Shown piece after piece: positions 1 through 8,955 of a DNA stretch of 38,888 nt. The translations under genes and the position numbers were made by a program. The DNA is from Rhizobium sp. Q54 (GTDB lineage Bacteria > Pseudomonadota > Alphaproteobacteria > Rhizobiales > Beijerinckiaceae): assembly GCA_945903655.1 (NCBI GenBank), contig CAMDOY010000002.1:1-38888 (forward strand). The letters are read 5' to 3'. The notes beneath the pieces are model-generated. The model did no database searches. It was not told the DNA's origin and worked only from the letters and a program-made list of their open reading frames with translations. Every line of letters begins with the position of its first letter. The stretch's first letter is position 1.

Positions 1-1
1 T

Positions 2-2578
2 CAATCAGCGCTCCTGATACAACCCGATTTCGCGGACGCATACTATAATCTGGGCGTTGCGCTACAACAGCAAGAATATCTCGTTGCCGCCTTGGAAAAT
101 TATGATCGCGCGCTGGCGGTGAAGCCAAGTTACGTTGATGCATACAACAATCGCGGCAATGTTCTCAATGGTCTAACACGCCTGGCGGAGGCTCTGTCTA
201 GTTTTGAATGCGCCATTGCAATTGAACCGCATCGCGCCGATCTCTATTTCAATAGCGGAATTTCACTTAAACTGACGGGGCGCCTGGAGGCGTCCCTTCG
301 CAGTTTCAAGACGGCGATTCTCATAAAGGAAGATTATTTAGCTTCTTTGAGCAATCAGGGCGCCGTTCTCCATGAATTGAGCCGACACGAGGAAGCCCTC
401 GAAAGCTTTCAAATCGCCAGCATGGTCAGGCCTGACGACGCCGGCGCCTATAATCATCAAGGGCTTATTTTGTCCCAATTACAAAGGGAGTCTGACGCTC
501 TGGACGCCTACGGTAAGGCTATCCTGATCGATCCAAGTTCGGCTGAAATTTTCTATAATCAAGGAAACGCTTTTCAACAGTTAAAGATGTTCGAAACAGC
601 GGTGGCGAGTTTCGAAAAAGCGATTTCACTCAAACCGGATCATGCCGAGGCGTTTTTTAGCCGAGGCTTCGCCCTCCATGAATTTGGGAATTTGGAAGGC
701 GCGCTGCAAGATTACATGGAAGCGGTTCGCATCAGACCCGACTATGCCGAGGCCTTCAACAGCATTGGCGTCACGCTACTGGAATTGCACAGGGCGCAGG
801 ACGCCGTGATGAATTTTGACAAGGCTACATCTCTCAAACAGGACTATGTCGAAGCCTATAACAATCGGGGCGTTGCTCTCAAGGAACTGAAAAGATTCGA
901 GGGCGCGCAGATAAGCTATGAGAAAGCGATATCCATCAATCCGAATTATGCCGAAGCCTACTACAATTATGGATTGGCGCTGCAAGACTTCAAAAGTTTT
1001 GGCGCTGCATTGACAAGCTATGAAAAGGTCATCGTTCTTAATCCACACCATATGGAAGCTTACAACAATCTTGGCGCCTTGTTCAAAGAATCCAATGTCT
1101 TCGAGGAAGCCCGCGTCAATTTTTTAAAAGTTCTGGAATTGAAAATGGGTGCGGAAAAGCTCACTGATCAAATAGAGCGATGGTTCGCGGATTTCATCTC
1201 GATCGATTTTCAACCAGCAAATTTCGAGTCGCAACAAGAGCTCGAGACATTCCTGGTTAACCTCGAAGAAAAAATAGATCGGTGCCTGGGAAATTTCGAA
1301 AGTGTACGGGAGCCGGCTGACCTCTTCCAGCCTGTCATTGACCAGTTTATGTTCAACATGAACGGCTTTTATATCGCCTACTTGCAAGAAAACGTCGTGG
1401 ATTTGATGACGAAATATTCTTGCCTGCTGTCAAAAGCGCTGGGACTGGACAGGGCGCCGGTCCGCAAAAAGCGTCAAGCCACAGGTAAAATAAAACTGGG
1501 CCTGGCCTCCGGTCTTCTGAAGTCGCACAACGGCGCCAACTGGGCTTATAATTGGCTTGCGCATTTGCCTGATGATTACGAAATTTTCACCTATGCCTTC
1601 AATACCGACAGCGACTGGCTGACGCAAAAGTTCAGCGCTTTGGGAACCCATCGATGTCTGCGGTTCGATAAAGACACCTTCCGGCGCGCCATCGAGATCA
1701 TGCTTGATGATGAACTCGATCTCCTCATGCTTCCGGATGTCGGAATGACCTCCGCCAGCCGCATCCTGTCCTTACATCGCGTAGCGCCGGTCCAATTCAC
1801 CGCCTGGGGACATCCCCTCACCACCGGCTCGGAAAATATAGACTTTTTCCTGTCCAGCGATCTCATGGAGTCCGACCAGGCCCAGTCCCATTATTCAGAG
1901 CGATTGATCCGTCTGCCGAACCTCGGCCTGTACCTTGCGCCTCCCCAACCCCGCGAAATCACAAGGCGAAACTTTTCCTTGCCTGACGGGATGGTTCGCT
2001 TTGGTTGCTTGCAATCACTTTTCAAATATCTACCAAAATATGACTTCATATTGCCCTTGATAGCGCATCAGGTCCCTCAAGCGCTTTTTGTCTTTCTGGA
2101 AGGGATTCCGCATTACGCAACGGACATTCTGAAAAAACGGCTTGCTCAGGCGTTTCGAAGCCATGGGCTTGATTATGATCATCATGTCAAATTCTTGCCT
2201 CGGGTGAGTGAATCCGAATACTTCGATTTGGTGGCGCAGATGGATGTTGTTCTGGACTCCATCGGCTGGACGGGCGGCAACACCAGTTTGCAAGCTTTCG
2301 AAGCGGGAAAGCCGATCGTCACCCTCCCCGGGGAATTCATGCGCGGGCGCCATACATATGCGATGTTCCGAATGATGGGGCTGGATCATTATGTTGCGAC
2401 ATCAACGGATGACTTTATCCATAAGGCCGTTCAATTCGGAACCGACCACGAACTGCGTCGACAGTTTGAACGGGATGTGATGGCGCGCAAACCTGCACTT
2501 TGTGAAGACAAAACCTTCATCAGACAATTTGATAAGTTTCTCAAAAGCGCCTCAGGACGGAGTGCTGAGGGCTCTTGA
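2..2578 (+). CDS. TPR-repeat O-GlcNAc transferase-like protein (SPINDLY family, GT41), 5' partial
   Basis: The reading frame is open from base 2, so the gene starts left of the window; the TTG at 92 lies inside a TPR unit and is not the true start. About eleven 34-residue TPR units fill the first half, each with the pattern (Y/H)xEAYxNxG...AxxxYxKAIxLxP. After a linker, a C-terminal domain of roughly 370 residues matches the glycosyltransferase 41 (O-GlcNAc transferase/SPINDLY) type: GLASGLLKSHNGANW, LMLPDVGMTSAS, VQFTAWGHP, DSIGWTGGNTSLQAFEAGKP and MRGRHTYAMF. Such proteins transfer a sugar from a nucleotide donor to Ser/Thr of proteins; the bacterial targets are mostly unknown. The codon use is more A/T-rich than in the genes to the right, which hints at transfer. 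It converges on the epimerase-like gene. The family is certain, the substrate is not. Confidence 0.93.
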   Translation, partial: QSALLIQPDFADAYYNLGVALQQQEYLVAALENYDRALAVKPSYVDAYNNRGNVLNGLTRLAEALSSFECAIAIEPHRADLYFNSGISLKLTGRLEASLRSFKTAILIKEDYLASLSNQGAVLHELSRHEEALESFQIASMVRPDDAGAYNHQGLILSQLQRESDALDAYGKAILIDPSSAEIFYNQGNAFQQLKMFETAVASFEKAISLKPDHAEAFFSRGFALHEFGNLEGALQDYMEAVRIRPDYAEAFNSIGVTLLELHRAQDAVMNFDKATSLKQDYVEAYNNRGVALKELKRFEGAQISYEKAISINPNYAEAYYNYGLALQDFKSFGAALTSYEKVIVLNPHHMEAYNNLGALFKESNVFEEARVNFLKVLELKMGAEKLTDQIERWFADFISIDFQPANFESQQELETFLVNLEEKIDRCLGNFESVREPADLFQPVIDQFMFNMNGFYIAYLQENVVDLMTKYSCLLSKALGLDRAPVRKKRQATGKIKLGLASGLLKSHNGANWAYNWLAHLPDDYEIFTYAFNTDSDWLTQKFSALGTHRCLRFDKDTFRRAIEIMLDDELDLLMLPDVGMTSASRILSLHRVAPVQFTAWGHPLTTGSENIDFFLSSDLMESDQAQSHYSERLIRLPNLGLYLAPPQPREITRRNFSLPDGMVRFGCLQSLFKYLPKYDFILPLIAHQVPQALFVFLEGIPHYATDILKKRLAQAFRSHGLDYDHHVKFLPRVSESEYFDLVAQMDVVLDSIGWTGGNTSLQAFEAGKPIVTLPGEFMRGRHTYAMFRMMGLDHYVATSTDDFIHKAVQFGTDHELRRQFERDVMARKPALCEDKTFIRQFDKFLKSASGRSAEGS

Positions 2579-2588
2579 GTGGATTGCC

Positions 2589-2608
2589 TTGTCATAGAAA
2601 CATGACAA
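2589..2608. terminator. Inverted repeat between convergent genes
   Basis: TTGTCAT (2589-2595) and ATGACAA (2602-2608) are perfect 7-base arms around a 6-base loop. They lie in the 58-base gap between the stop of the glycosyltransferase gene and the stop of the convergent epimerase-like gene. The position suits a bidirectional terminator, but neither side has a T-run, so the function is only inferred. Confidence 0.4.
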
Positions 2609-2636
2609 CGCGAACAGGGACGCCTTGATCCGGGCC

Positions 2637-3590
2637 TCAGATGAAGCCCGCCGCTCTGGCGCGCTGCAATTCGCCCATGAAGTCCTCGAACCCCGCGCGC
2701 AGGGAGAATGTCGGCTCCCAGCCCAGGTCCTGTTTCGCGCGGGAAATATCGAGCGGGAAGCTCTTGGAGTGGGGCGGCTCGCCGGGCTCGATCTCATAAT
2801 CGAGGGCGGGGGCGATGGCCTTCACGGTCTCCACCACATCGGCGAAGGGAGAGACAAAGCCATTGCCGATGTTGAAGATCGTCCGTCCGGGCATGGCGAC
2901 GGTGGCGGCGCAGTCCACGGCGCGGCCCATGTCGTCCGCATAGATATATTCGTTGGCCATGGTCTCGGCGGCGGGGATGCGCGCCTTGCCGCCTTCAAGG
3001 CCCGCGCGCAACAGGGCCTGCATCTTCATGCCGCCGGAGGAGCCCGCGAAGAAATGGCCGAAGCCATAGACATTGGCCGGGCGCAGCATGAGCAGCTCGA
3101 ATTTGTACTGCTGCTGATAAGCCTCGAGGATCAGCTCCTTGGCGCCTTTATAATTGCCATAGCCCCGGCCAGCGCCGCGCGGAAAATCTTCCGACACGGG
3201 GCCGGTGACCTCGCGGCGCATGTCATAGACGCCGAAGGTGGAGATATGGATGAGGCGCTTGACGCCGGTCAGCCGCACCGCCTCCGCCACATTCTTCGTG
3301 CCGCCGAGGTTGATGTCGAAGGCCGCCGAGAGCGATTGCTGCACGCGCCCGCCGATGAGCCCCGCCGTATGCACGACCGTGGTGGCCTTGTGCTGCTGGA
3401 TCGCCTCGATCAGGGCGGGCAGGTCGCGCACGTCCTTGCGGGCGAGATCATAATTGGCCTCGCCCAGCTTGAAGCGCAGAAAGGCTTCGCGGGGCTCGGG
3501 ATCGAAAAACACGATCTTCTCCCCGCGCTTCAGCGCATGGCGGGCGAAGGCGGCGCCAATGAGGCCTGCGCCGGTGACGAGCGTGGTCAT
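2637..3590 (-). CDS. NAD-dependent epimerase/dehydratase (extended SDR family)
   Basis: A 317-residue protein of the length usual for extended short-chain dehydrogenases. The N-terminal Rossmann motif TGAGLIG binds NAD(P). An acidic FFDPEP lies at the end of strand 2. The catalytic region has HISTFGVYD and then YGNYK, which carries the YxxxK pair. LRPANVYG and the late FPLDISRAKQDLGWEP are typical of UDP-sugar 4-epimerase-like enzymes. The probable substrate is a nucleotide sugar or related polyol, but the exact one cannot be read from the sequence. The ATG is preceded by GGGAG at good spacing. A thiolase gene lies 54 bases upstream on the same strand, so the two may be co-transcribed, although no joint pathway is obvious. 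Confidence 0.88.
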   Translation of the reverse strand: MTTLVTGAGLIGAAFARHALKRGEKIVFFDPEPREAFLRFKLGEANYDLARKDVRDLPALIEAIQQHKATTVVHTAGLIGGRVQQSLSAAFDINLGGTKNVAEAVRLTGVKRLIHISTFGVYDMRREVTGPVSEDFPRGAGRGYGNYKGAKELILEAYQQQYKFELLMLRPANVYGFGHFFAGSSGGMKMQALLRAGLEGGKARIPAAETMANEYIYADDMGRAVDCAATVAMPGRTIFNIGNGFVSPFADVVETVKAIAPALDYEIEPGEPPHSKSFPLDISRAKQDLGWEPTFSLRAGFEDFMGELQRARAAGFI

Positions 3591-3644
3591 GTCTGATCTC
3601 CCATCTTCATGTCTGCTGGCGACGAGTGTTGCTGAAATTGGCGC

Positions 3645-4820
3645 TCAAGGCAAAAGCTCCACGGCCATGGCGGTCGCCTCGCCGCCGCCGATGCACAGCG
3701 TCGCCACGCCCCGGCGCAGGCTGCGCCGCCGCAGGGCCGCCAGCAGGGTGACGAGGATGCGCGCCCCCGAGGCGCCGACGGGATGACCCAGCGCGCAGGC
3801 GCCGCCGTTCACATTCACCTTGTCGTGGGGCAGGTCCAGCTCGCGCAAGGCGGCCAGCGCCACCACCGCGAAGGCCTCGTTGATCTCGAAGAGATCGACC
3901 TGATCGAGGCTCCAGCCGGTCTTGCGCATCAGCGCCTCCACCGCGCCCACGGGCGCCGTGGTGAACCAGGCGGGGGCGCGGGCGTGGCTGGCGTGGCCGA
4001 CAATGGTGGCCAGCGGCGTCACGCCCCTTTGCAGCGCCTCCGACTGGCGCATCAGCAGCAGCGCCGCCGCCCCGTCCGAGATGGAGGAGGAATTGGCGGC
4101 GGTCACGGTGCCCTGCGGGTGGAAGGCGGGCTTAAGCTGGGGGATCTTGTCAGGGCGGGCCTTGCCGGGCTGCTCATCCACCAGCACCTCGACGCCGCCG
4201 ACGCTGACAGGGACGATCTCGTCCACGAAGGCGCCGCTGGCGATGGCGGTTTTGGCGCGGTCGAGGGAGGCCAGCGCATAGTCGTCCTGCATCTGGCGGG
4301 TGAAGCCGAAATGCTGCGCCGTCTCCTCGGCGAAGGTCCCCATGAGACGGCCCTTGTCATAGGCGTCCTCGAGGCCATCGAGAAACATGTGGTCAAGCAC
4401 CCGGCCATGGCCGAGGCGATAGCCCGCACGGGCGCGGTTGAGCAGATAGGGGGCGTTGCTCATGCTCTCCATGCCGCCGGCGACCACGATATTGGCGCTG
4501 CCCGCCGCGATCAGATCATGGGCCAGCATGACCGCCTTCATGCCGGAGCCGCAGACCTTGCTGATGGTGGTGCAGGGAACCGACTGAGGCAGGCCCGCCC
4601 CCAGCGCCGCCTGACGAGCGGGCGCCTGGCCGAGGCCCGCTGGCAGCACATTGCCCATGAGGGCCTCATCCACCGCCTCCCCCGCGATCCCCGCACGGGC
4701 GAGGGCGCCTGCGATGGCCCGGGCGCCAAGCTGCGGCGCGGTGACGCCAGAAAAGGCGCCCTGAAACCCGCCCATGGGCGTGCGGACGGCGGCGGCGATG
4801 ACGATGGGGTCGCTGAGCAT
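3645..4820 (-). CDS. Acetyl-CoA C-acyltransferase (thiolase)
   Basis: A 391-residue type II thiolase-fold enzyme that makes or cleaves 3-ketoacyl-CoA in the cytoplasm. The nucleophilic cysteine lies at about residue 90 in SKVCGSGMKAV. The GHP histidine lies near residue 346 in NVNGGACALGHPVGASGAR. The second active-site cysteine lies near residue 376 in ATLCIGGGEA. All three catalytic elements are intact and the length is normal. The ATG has a GGGAGG ribosome site eight bases upstream. It could serve acetoacetyl-CoA formation (polyhydroxybutyrate or ketone metabolism) or fatty-acid breakdown. No beta-oxidation or phaB gene is adjacent, so no specific symbol is given. Confidence 0.93.
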   Translation of the reverse strand: MLSDPIVIAAAVRTPMGGFQGAFSGVTAPQLGARAIAGALARAGIAGEAVDEALMGNVLPAGLGQAPARQAALGAGLPQSVPCTTISKVCGSGMKAVMLAHDLIAAGSANIVVAGGMESMSNAPYLLNRARAGYRLGHGRVLDHMFLDGLEDAYDKGRLMGTFAEETAQHFGFTRQMQDDYALASLDRAKTAIASGAFVDEIVPVSVGGVEVLVDEQPGKARPDKIPQLKPAFHPQGTVTAANSSSISDGAAALLLMRQSEALQRGVTPLATIVGHASHARAPAWFTTAPVGAVEALMRKTGWSLDQVDLFEINEAFAVVALAALRELDLPHDKVNVNGGACALGHPVGASGARILVTLLAALRRRSLRRGVATLCIGGGEATAMAVELLP

Positions 4821-4885
4821 GGCTGAACCTCCCGGCTAGAAGGAGGCCAGTGTAGGCGAGCCCGCTAGAGAACGCGATCCGTCCA

Positions 4886-5473
4886 TCAGGGTCGATTGAG
4901 GCTCGTGGCGATGCCCAGCGAGAGGGCGGTCACGCCGGAGACCATATAAATCTGGCTGTTGACGGCCTTGCGCAGAAACTGGGCGGCCTGGGGGACGCCC
5001 AGCTCAGCATAGGCCGCAGCCATGGCGTCATCGCCCTGGGCGGAGGCCACTCTTTGGCCGATGTCATTGAACCGGCTGGCTTCGTGATAGCCAAGCCCAT
5101 AGGGAGAACCGGCGTTGATCCCGTCCACGCGGCCATCGGCGTTGAAATAGTGGCGCGCCACGCCGCCGACGAACATGAGGGTGCAGGCGCTGTAGCAGAT
5201 CGACCTGCCGCCATCCACCAGGGTCGTGGCGTTGAGGCCCCGAATCATGCGCGCGATGGCCCAGGCCGCCCCGATGCCGCCGCCGGGGCTGTTGAAGGAG
5301 ACCCGCGTTACAGGACCCTCCCCCGCCTTGCGCTGAAACTGGACCTCGTCGCCGGGCATCACGGCCCCGGTGAAGACAAGCGTCGTTCCCTCGCGACGGA
5401 TCTCGCCCGCGCAGGCCCCGTTCAAGGGCGCCAGCGCGGCGAAGAAGACGAGCAAAGCAGATGAAAGCCGCAT
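4886..5473 (-). CDS. Secreted ClpP/crotonase-fold protein (COG3904-like)
   Basis: A 195-residue protein with a cleavable-looking signal peptide (residues 1-22, hydrophobic SSALLVFFAALAPLNGACA). It then shows the ClpP-like pattern: VSFNSPGGGIGAAWAIARMI (residues 58-77), a putative nucleophilic serine near 95 in CYSACTLMFVGG, and a histidine near 130 in LGYHEAS. These fit the oxyanion loop, Ser and His of periplasmic ClpP-fold proteins of the COG3904 type, which are mostly uncharacterised. The third catalytic residue cannot be assigned by eye. The start has GAGG close upstream. It stands alone between the thiolase gene and rppH. Confidence 0.72.
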   Translation of the reverse strand: MRLSSALLVFFAALAPLNGACAGEIRREGTTLVFTGAVMPGDEVQFQRKAGEGPVTRVSFNSPGGGIGAAWAIARMIRGLNATTLVDGGRSICYSACTLMFVGGVARHYFNADGRVDGINAGSPYGLGYHEASRFNDIGQRVASAQGDDAMAAAYAELGVPQAAQFLRKAVNSQIYMVSGVTALSLGIATSLNRP

Positions 5474-5558
5474 GTGCGCCTCGCGATTTAGCCATGGCCC
5501 AGGGGACCATTAAAAAGCGAAGCTTATGTACGCGCTCTTATGGGCGCAAGAGGCGCCC

Positions 5559-6068
5559 TCAGCCCGGCTGCCTGGCGAAGGGGGCGAAATCCGCCACCAC
5601 CTTCTCATAAACCGGGCGCTTGAAGGGGATGATCAGGTCGGGCAGATGGGCCATGGGCTCCCAGCGCCAGGCGTCGAACTCGGGCTTGTGGGCGCCCTGC
5701 GCGGGGGCGTGAATGTCGATCTCGCTGTCATCGCCTTCAAAACGCAGGGCGAACCACTTTTGCCGCTGGCCCTGATAGCGTCCACGCCAGGCCTTGTTGG
5801 CCACGTCGTTGGGCAGGTCATAGGCGTACCAATCGGGCGCCTCGGCCAGCAGGGAGACCGAGCGCACATTGGTTTCTTCATGGAGTTCGCGCAGGCAGGC
5901 GACCCAGGGGTCTTCCCCCGGATCAATGCCGCCCTGGGGCATCTGCCATTCATGGCCCGGCGCCACATGCTCCACGAGCTTCTTGTTGCGGCGCCGACCG
6001 ATGAAGACGAGCCCGGCGCGGTTGATCAGCATGACGCCAACGCAGGGTCTGTAGACGGGCCGATTCAT
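5559..6068 (-). CDS. rppH: RNA pyrophosphohydrolase RppH (Nudix)
   Basis: A 169-residue Nudix hydrolase that removes pyrophosphate from the 5' end of triphosphorylated RNA and so starts mRNA decay. It opens with [16 protein letters not shown]. The Nudix box begins at [13 protein letters not shown] and continues RELHEETNV, fitting Gx5Ex7REUxEE, with Asn where the consensus has Gly. The RRRNK segment and [10 protein letters not shown] with a C-terminal FKRPVYEKV are typical of RppH. The frame is open further upstream, but the ATG at 6068 has TGGAG seven bases before it and matches the family start. It is the last gene of the nadD-to-rppH series found in Rhizobiales. Confidence 0.95.
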   Translation of the reverse strand: MNRPVYRPCVGVMLINRAGLVFIGRRRNKKLVEHVAPGHEWQMPQGGIDPGEDPWVACLRELHEETNVRSVSLLAEAPDWYAYDLPNDVANKAWRGRYQGQRQKWFALRFEGDDSEIDIHAPAQGAHKPEFDAWRWEPMAHLPDLIIPFKRPVYEKVVADFAPFARQPG

Positions 6069-6210
6069 TCTGAACTCCACTTCAATGAAGCGACACTCTA
6101 TCGCCTTTTGACGCGAAGTGGATGCTGATTGACGTGAGGAACAGGCTTTGGGCTGAAAAAGCCAAGCACAGACCGCTGGCATGAGGCTGCAGCGCTGCGC
6201 ACAGATGACG

Positions 6211-7428
6211 TCAGCGCGCCAGACCAGCCGAAGGCGCGCTGCGACCCGCCAGCGCGCTCAGAGGCACGAGTGCCACCCCGCGCTTCTCGAGGCCCTGGGC
6301 GTAGCGGGCGATGGGTTCGAGCGATCCGGGCAGGCCAGCCGCATAGCCAATGGCGAAGCCCTTGGCGCGGGCCACCGCCTCCAGCCGTCCAAGGGCCAGT
6401 TCCACGGCCTCTCGGCTCGGGTTGACGTCAAGCCCCACGTCGGCCCGCGCCATCTGCATGCCCGCCGCCGCTGCAAGCGTGGGGGCGAGACTCTGCATGG
6501 CCGTGCCGTCGTCCATGAACAGCAACCCGCGCGCCGCGATCTCGCGCAGCACGGGGGACAGATCAGCCTCGCGCGCCATGAAGCGCGAACCCAGAAAATT
6601 CGCCACGCCCACATAGCCGGTCATGCGGGACATGAGCCAACGCAAGGCGTCGACGTTCTGGCTGGAGTCGACGCCGGACAGAAGGGTGTTGGGACCGGGA
6701 ATGTCCGCCTTCTCAATGGGCTCCATAGGCGCCTGCAGAAGGACTTCGTGGCCGGCCTCGCGCGCCCGCGCCACCTGCCGGTCAAGATCAGGCCCATAGG
6801 GCGCAAAGCCCAGCGTCACCTCGCCCGGGAGCAGATCGACAGCCGACGATGTCGCGGCGGCGTTCAGCCCCATGCCGCCCACCACAATGGCGATGCGCGG
6901 GGCGCCCGCCTTGAGATTGGAGGCGGTGACTGCAGGGCGGGCGTAGATCTCCGAGGGACGCGACCCATCGGCGCCGATGCGCGGCAGGGGACCATGGCGC
7001 CCCTTCTCGACGAGGCGCGTGTCTGGCGCGGGCGCCAATTGCAGGCCCAGCCGCTCCTGCGGCACCTTGAGAATCAGCGGGCCGCCCGGCGCGCCCTGAC
7101 TGCTCTGGCGGGCGATGCGCACGCCGGTGGTGGCGTCGATGATGGCGGCGATGGGCTGGTTGCCAGCAGGGCCGCTCGCGCTCTGCTCGGGCGGCGGGGG
7201 CGACAGCGAGGCGGTCGCAATCTCCTCCGCGCGGCCAGGCTGGATGGAGGCGTCAGCAAAGGGACGCCCGCCCATGCCATTGTCCGTGATGAAGCTGAAG
7301 GCGACCAGGCCCAGCAGAAGCCCCCCGAAGCCGCCGCAGGCGATCAGACCCCAATTGCGCACGCGCCCGGCGCGGCCCGAACGAGGGCCGTCCATTCCCA
7401 AGGGATTGTGCAAATCATTGGCGGGCAT
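6211..7428 (-). CDS. Divergent polysaccharide deacetylase family protein (COG2861)
   Basis: A 405-residue protein with one N-terminal membrane segment (about residues 26-48, [20 protein letters not shown]). A proline- and alanine-rich linker follows, then a periplasmic domain starting at [57 protein letters not shown] and the late [21 protein letters not shown] mark the divergent polysaccharide deacetylase family, which has the NodB-like barrel fold. Its substrate is unknown; its regular place beside envC and ctpA suggests an envelope role. Here a strong terminator lies between ctpA and this gene, so it probably has its own promoter. Confidence 0.9.
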   Translation of the reverse strand: MPANDLHNPLGMDGPRSGRAGRVRNWGLIACGGFGGLLLGLVAFSFITDNGMGGRPFADASIQPGRAEEIATASLSPPPPEQSASGPAGNQPIAAIIDATTGVRIARQSSQGAPGGPLILKVPQERLGLQLAPAPDTRLVEKGRHGPLPRIGADGSRPSEIYARPAVTASNLKAGAPRIAIVVGGMGLNAAATSSAVDLLPGEVTLGFAPYGPDLDRQVARAREAGHEVLLQAPMEPIEKADIPGPNTLLSGVDSSQNVDALRWLMSRMTGYVGVANFLGSRFMAREADLSPVLREIAARGLLFMDDGTAMQSLAPTLAAAAGMQMARADVGLDVNPSREAVELALGRLEAVARAKGFAIGYAAGLPGSLEPIARYAQGLEKRGVALVPLSALAGRSAPSAGLAR

Positions 7429-7557
7429 GGGTATGTTTCTATCTTCGCCTGCGTCTGTGCGGAGGCGACTGACCGCGAATCAAAAGACTTCCGGCGAATC
7501 ATGCTTCAACTTGGCCTTGCCGTCGAGACCCAGGGGAAGAAGATGTCTTGCCCCCTT

Positions 7558-7592
7558 AAACAAAACGCCGACCTGGAGACCAGGCCGGCGTT
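7558..7592 (-). terminator. Rho-independent terminator after ctpA
   Basis: The arms 7564-7576 and 7580-7592 pair over 13 positions around a 3-base loop; in the minus-strand RNA one pair is G-U. The stem is GC-rich and is followed on the minus strand by a T-rich tail (TTTTGTTT). It sits 26 bases beyond the ctpA stop and ends the envC-ctpA transcript. Confidence 0.85.
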
Positions 7593-7617
7593 GATGAAAC
7601 AACGAAAAAGGGACGCG

Positions 7618-8955
7618 TCAGTTCGGCGCTGTCTCGGTCTTTTTCTCGGCTGGCTTGTCCGCGGGCGCCTGGGCCTTCTTCACGCCGCGCAGGATGTCGA
7701 AAGCGGCGATCAGCTGCTTGTCCTTGGAGGCGTCCGGCGGGACATAGGCTTGCGAGCCGCCCTTCTCGTCCTCGCCGTTCTTCAGATGGCCCTTGAGCGC
7801 CGCCTCGCCCTTGGTCTCGTCCTTGCCCTTCAGCTCGTCAGGCACATCCTGCAGAATCTGGATGTCGGGATCGATGCCCTTGGCCTGGATGGAGCGGCCC
7901 GAGGGCGTGTAGTAGCGCGCCGTGGTGAGGCGCAGGGCCCCGTTGTTCTGGCCGAGCGGGATGATGGTCTGCACCGAGCCCTTGCCGAAGGAGCGCGTGC
8001 CCAGAATAGTTGCGCGCTTGTGATCCTGCAGGGCGCCGGCGACGATTTCAGACGCCGAGGCCGAGCCGCCGTTGATCAGCACCACCACGGGCTTGCCCTT
8101 GGAGAGGTCGCCGGGGCGAGCGTTGTAGCGCTGGGTCTCGTCGGCGTTGCGGCCACGGGTCGAAACGATCTCCCCCTTCTCGAGGAAGGCGTTGGAGACG
8201 GAGACCGACTGATCCAGCAAGCCACCGGGATTGTTGCGCAGATCCAGCACATAGCCCTTCAGCTTGTCGCCGGGCATGTCCTGCTGGAACTTCTGCAGGG
8301 CCTGCTTCACGCCATCAAAGGTCTGCTCGCTGAACTGGGTGATGCGGATATAGCCGATGTCCTCGCCTTCCTGGCGCGAGCGCACGGACTTGATCTGGAT
8401 GATGGCGCGGGTCAGCTTGACCTCGCGCGACTCCTTCTGGGCGCCCCGCAGCACGGTCAGCTTGACGCTGGAGTTCACGGGGCCGCGCATCTTGTCCACG
8501 GCCTGGTTGAGGGTCAGGCCCAGAACCGCCTCGCCATCGATGGCGCTGATGAGATCGCCCGCCATGATGCCCGCGCGGGACGCCGGGGTGTCATCGATGG
8601 GGGTGACGACCTTCACGAGGCCCTCTTCCTGGGTGACCTCGATGCCGAGCCCGCCGAACTCGCCGCGCGTCTGCACCTGCATGTCGCGATAGCTCTTGGG
8701 ATCCATGTAGCTGGAATGGGGGTCGAGCGAGGTGAGCATGCCATTGATGGCGGACTCCACCAGCTTCTGCTCATCGGGCCGCTCCACATAGTCGGAACGA
8801 ATCTTCTCAAAGACATCGCCGAAGAGATTCAGGTTCCGATAGGTGTCCGTGGCCGCCGCCTTGGCGCCGGCGGCGAGCAGATGTGTCTGGCTGCCGATCG
8901 TAACGACCGAGGCGCCCATCATGGCGCCTAACAGAACGAGGGAGACCTTGCGCAT
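7618..8955 (-). CDS. ctpA: Carboxyl-terminal processing protease CtpA (S41 family)
   Basis: A 445-residue periplasmic serine protease. It has an N-terminal signal/anchor (MRKVSLVLLGAMMGASVV), a PDZ domain (about 90-170, GGLGIEV...GIMAGDLISAIDG...LNQAVDKMRG) and the S41 core. The Ser-Lys dyad is the middle serine of GGSASASEIV and the lysine 25 residues later in FGKGSVQT. An upstream in-frame start at 8994 exists, but the ATG at 8955 overlaps the envC stop as TAATG, implying translational coupling, and places the signal sequence at the N-terminus as in relatives. CtpA processes periplasmic proteins and, in several bacteria, murein hydrolases, which suits its pairing with envC. Confidence 0.95.
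   Translation of the reverse strand: MRKVSLVLLGAMMGASVVTIGSQTHLLAAGAKAAATDTYRNLNLFGDVFEKIRSDYVERPDEQKLVESAINGMLTSLDPHSSYMDPKSYRDMQVQTRGEFGGLGIEVTQEEGLVKVVTPIDDTPASRAGIMAGDLISAIDGEAVLGLTLNQAVDKMRGPVNSSVKLTVLRGAQKESREVKLTRAIIQIKSVRSRQEGEDIGYIRITQFSEQTFDGVKQALQKFQQDMPGDKLKGYVLDLRNNPGGLLDQSVSVSNAFLEKGEIVSTRGRNADETQRYNARPGDLSKGKPVVVLINGGSASASEIVAGALQDHKRATILGTRSFGKGSVQTIIPLGQNNGALRLTTARYYTPSGRSIQAKGIDPDIQILQDVPDELKGKDETKGEAALKGHLKNGEDEKGGSQAYVPPDASKDKQLIAAFDILRGVKKAQAPADKPAEKKTETAPN

Noticed and set aside
92-1140. TPR coding repeats as a DNA tandem repeat or CRISPR-like array
   Set aside because: The 34-residue periodicity exists at protein level only; the DNA units differ strongly from each other.
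5542-5558. GGGCGC/GCGCCC hairpin next to the rppH stop as a terminator
   Set aside because: The stem touches the stop codon and has no T-rich tail on the minus strand; too weak to list as a terminator.
6181-8931. A 916-codon open frame on the plus strand across rppH, the deacetylase gene and ctpA
   Set aside because: It is antisense to three well-supported genes, is rich in His, Gly, Ala and Arg without any family motif, and is the kind of stop-poor shadow expected in high-GC DNA.
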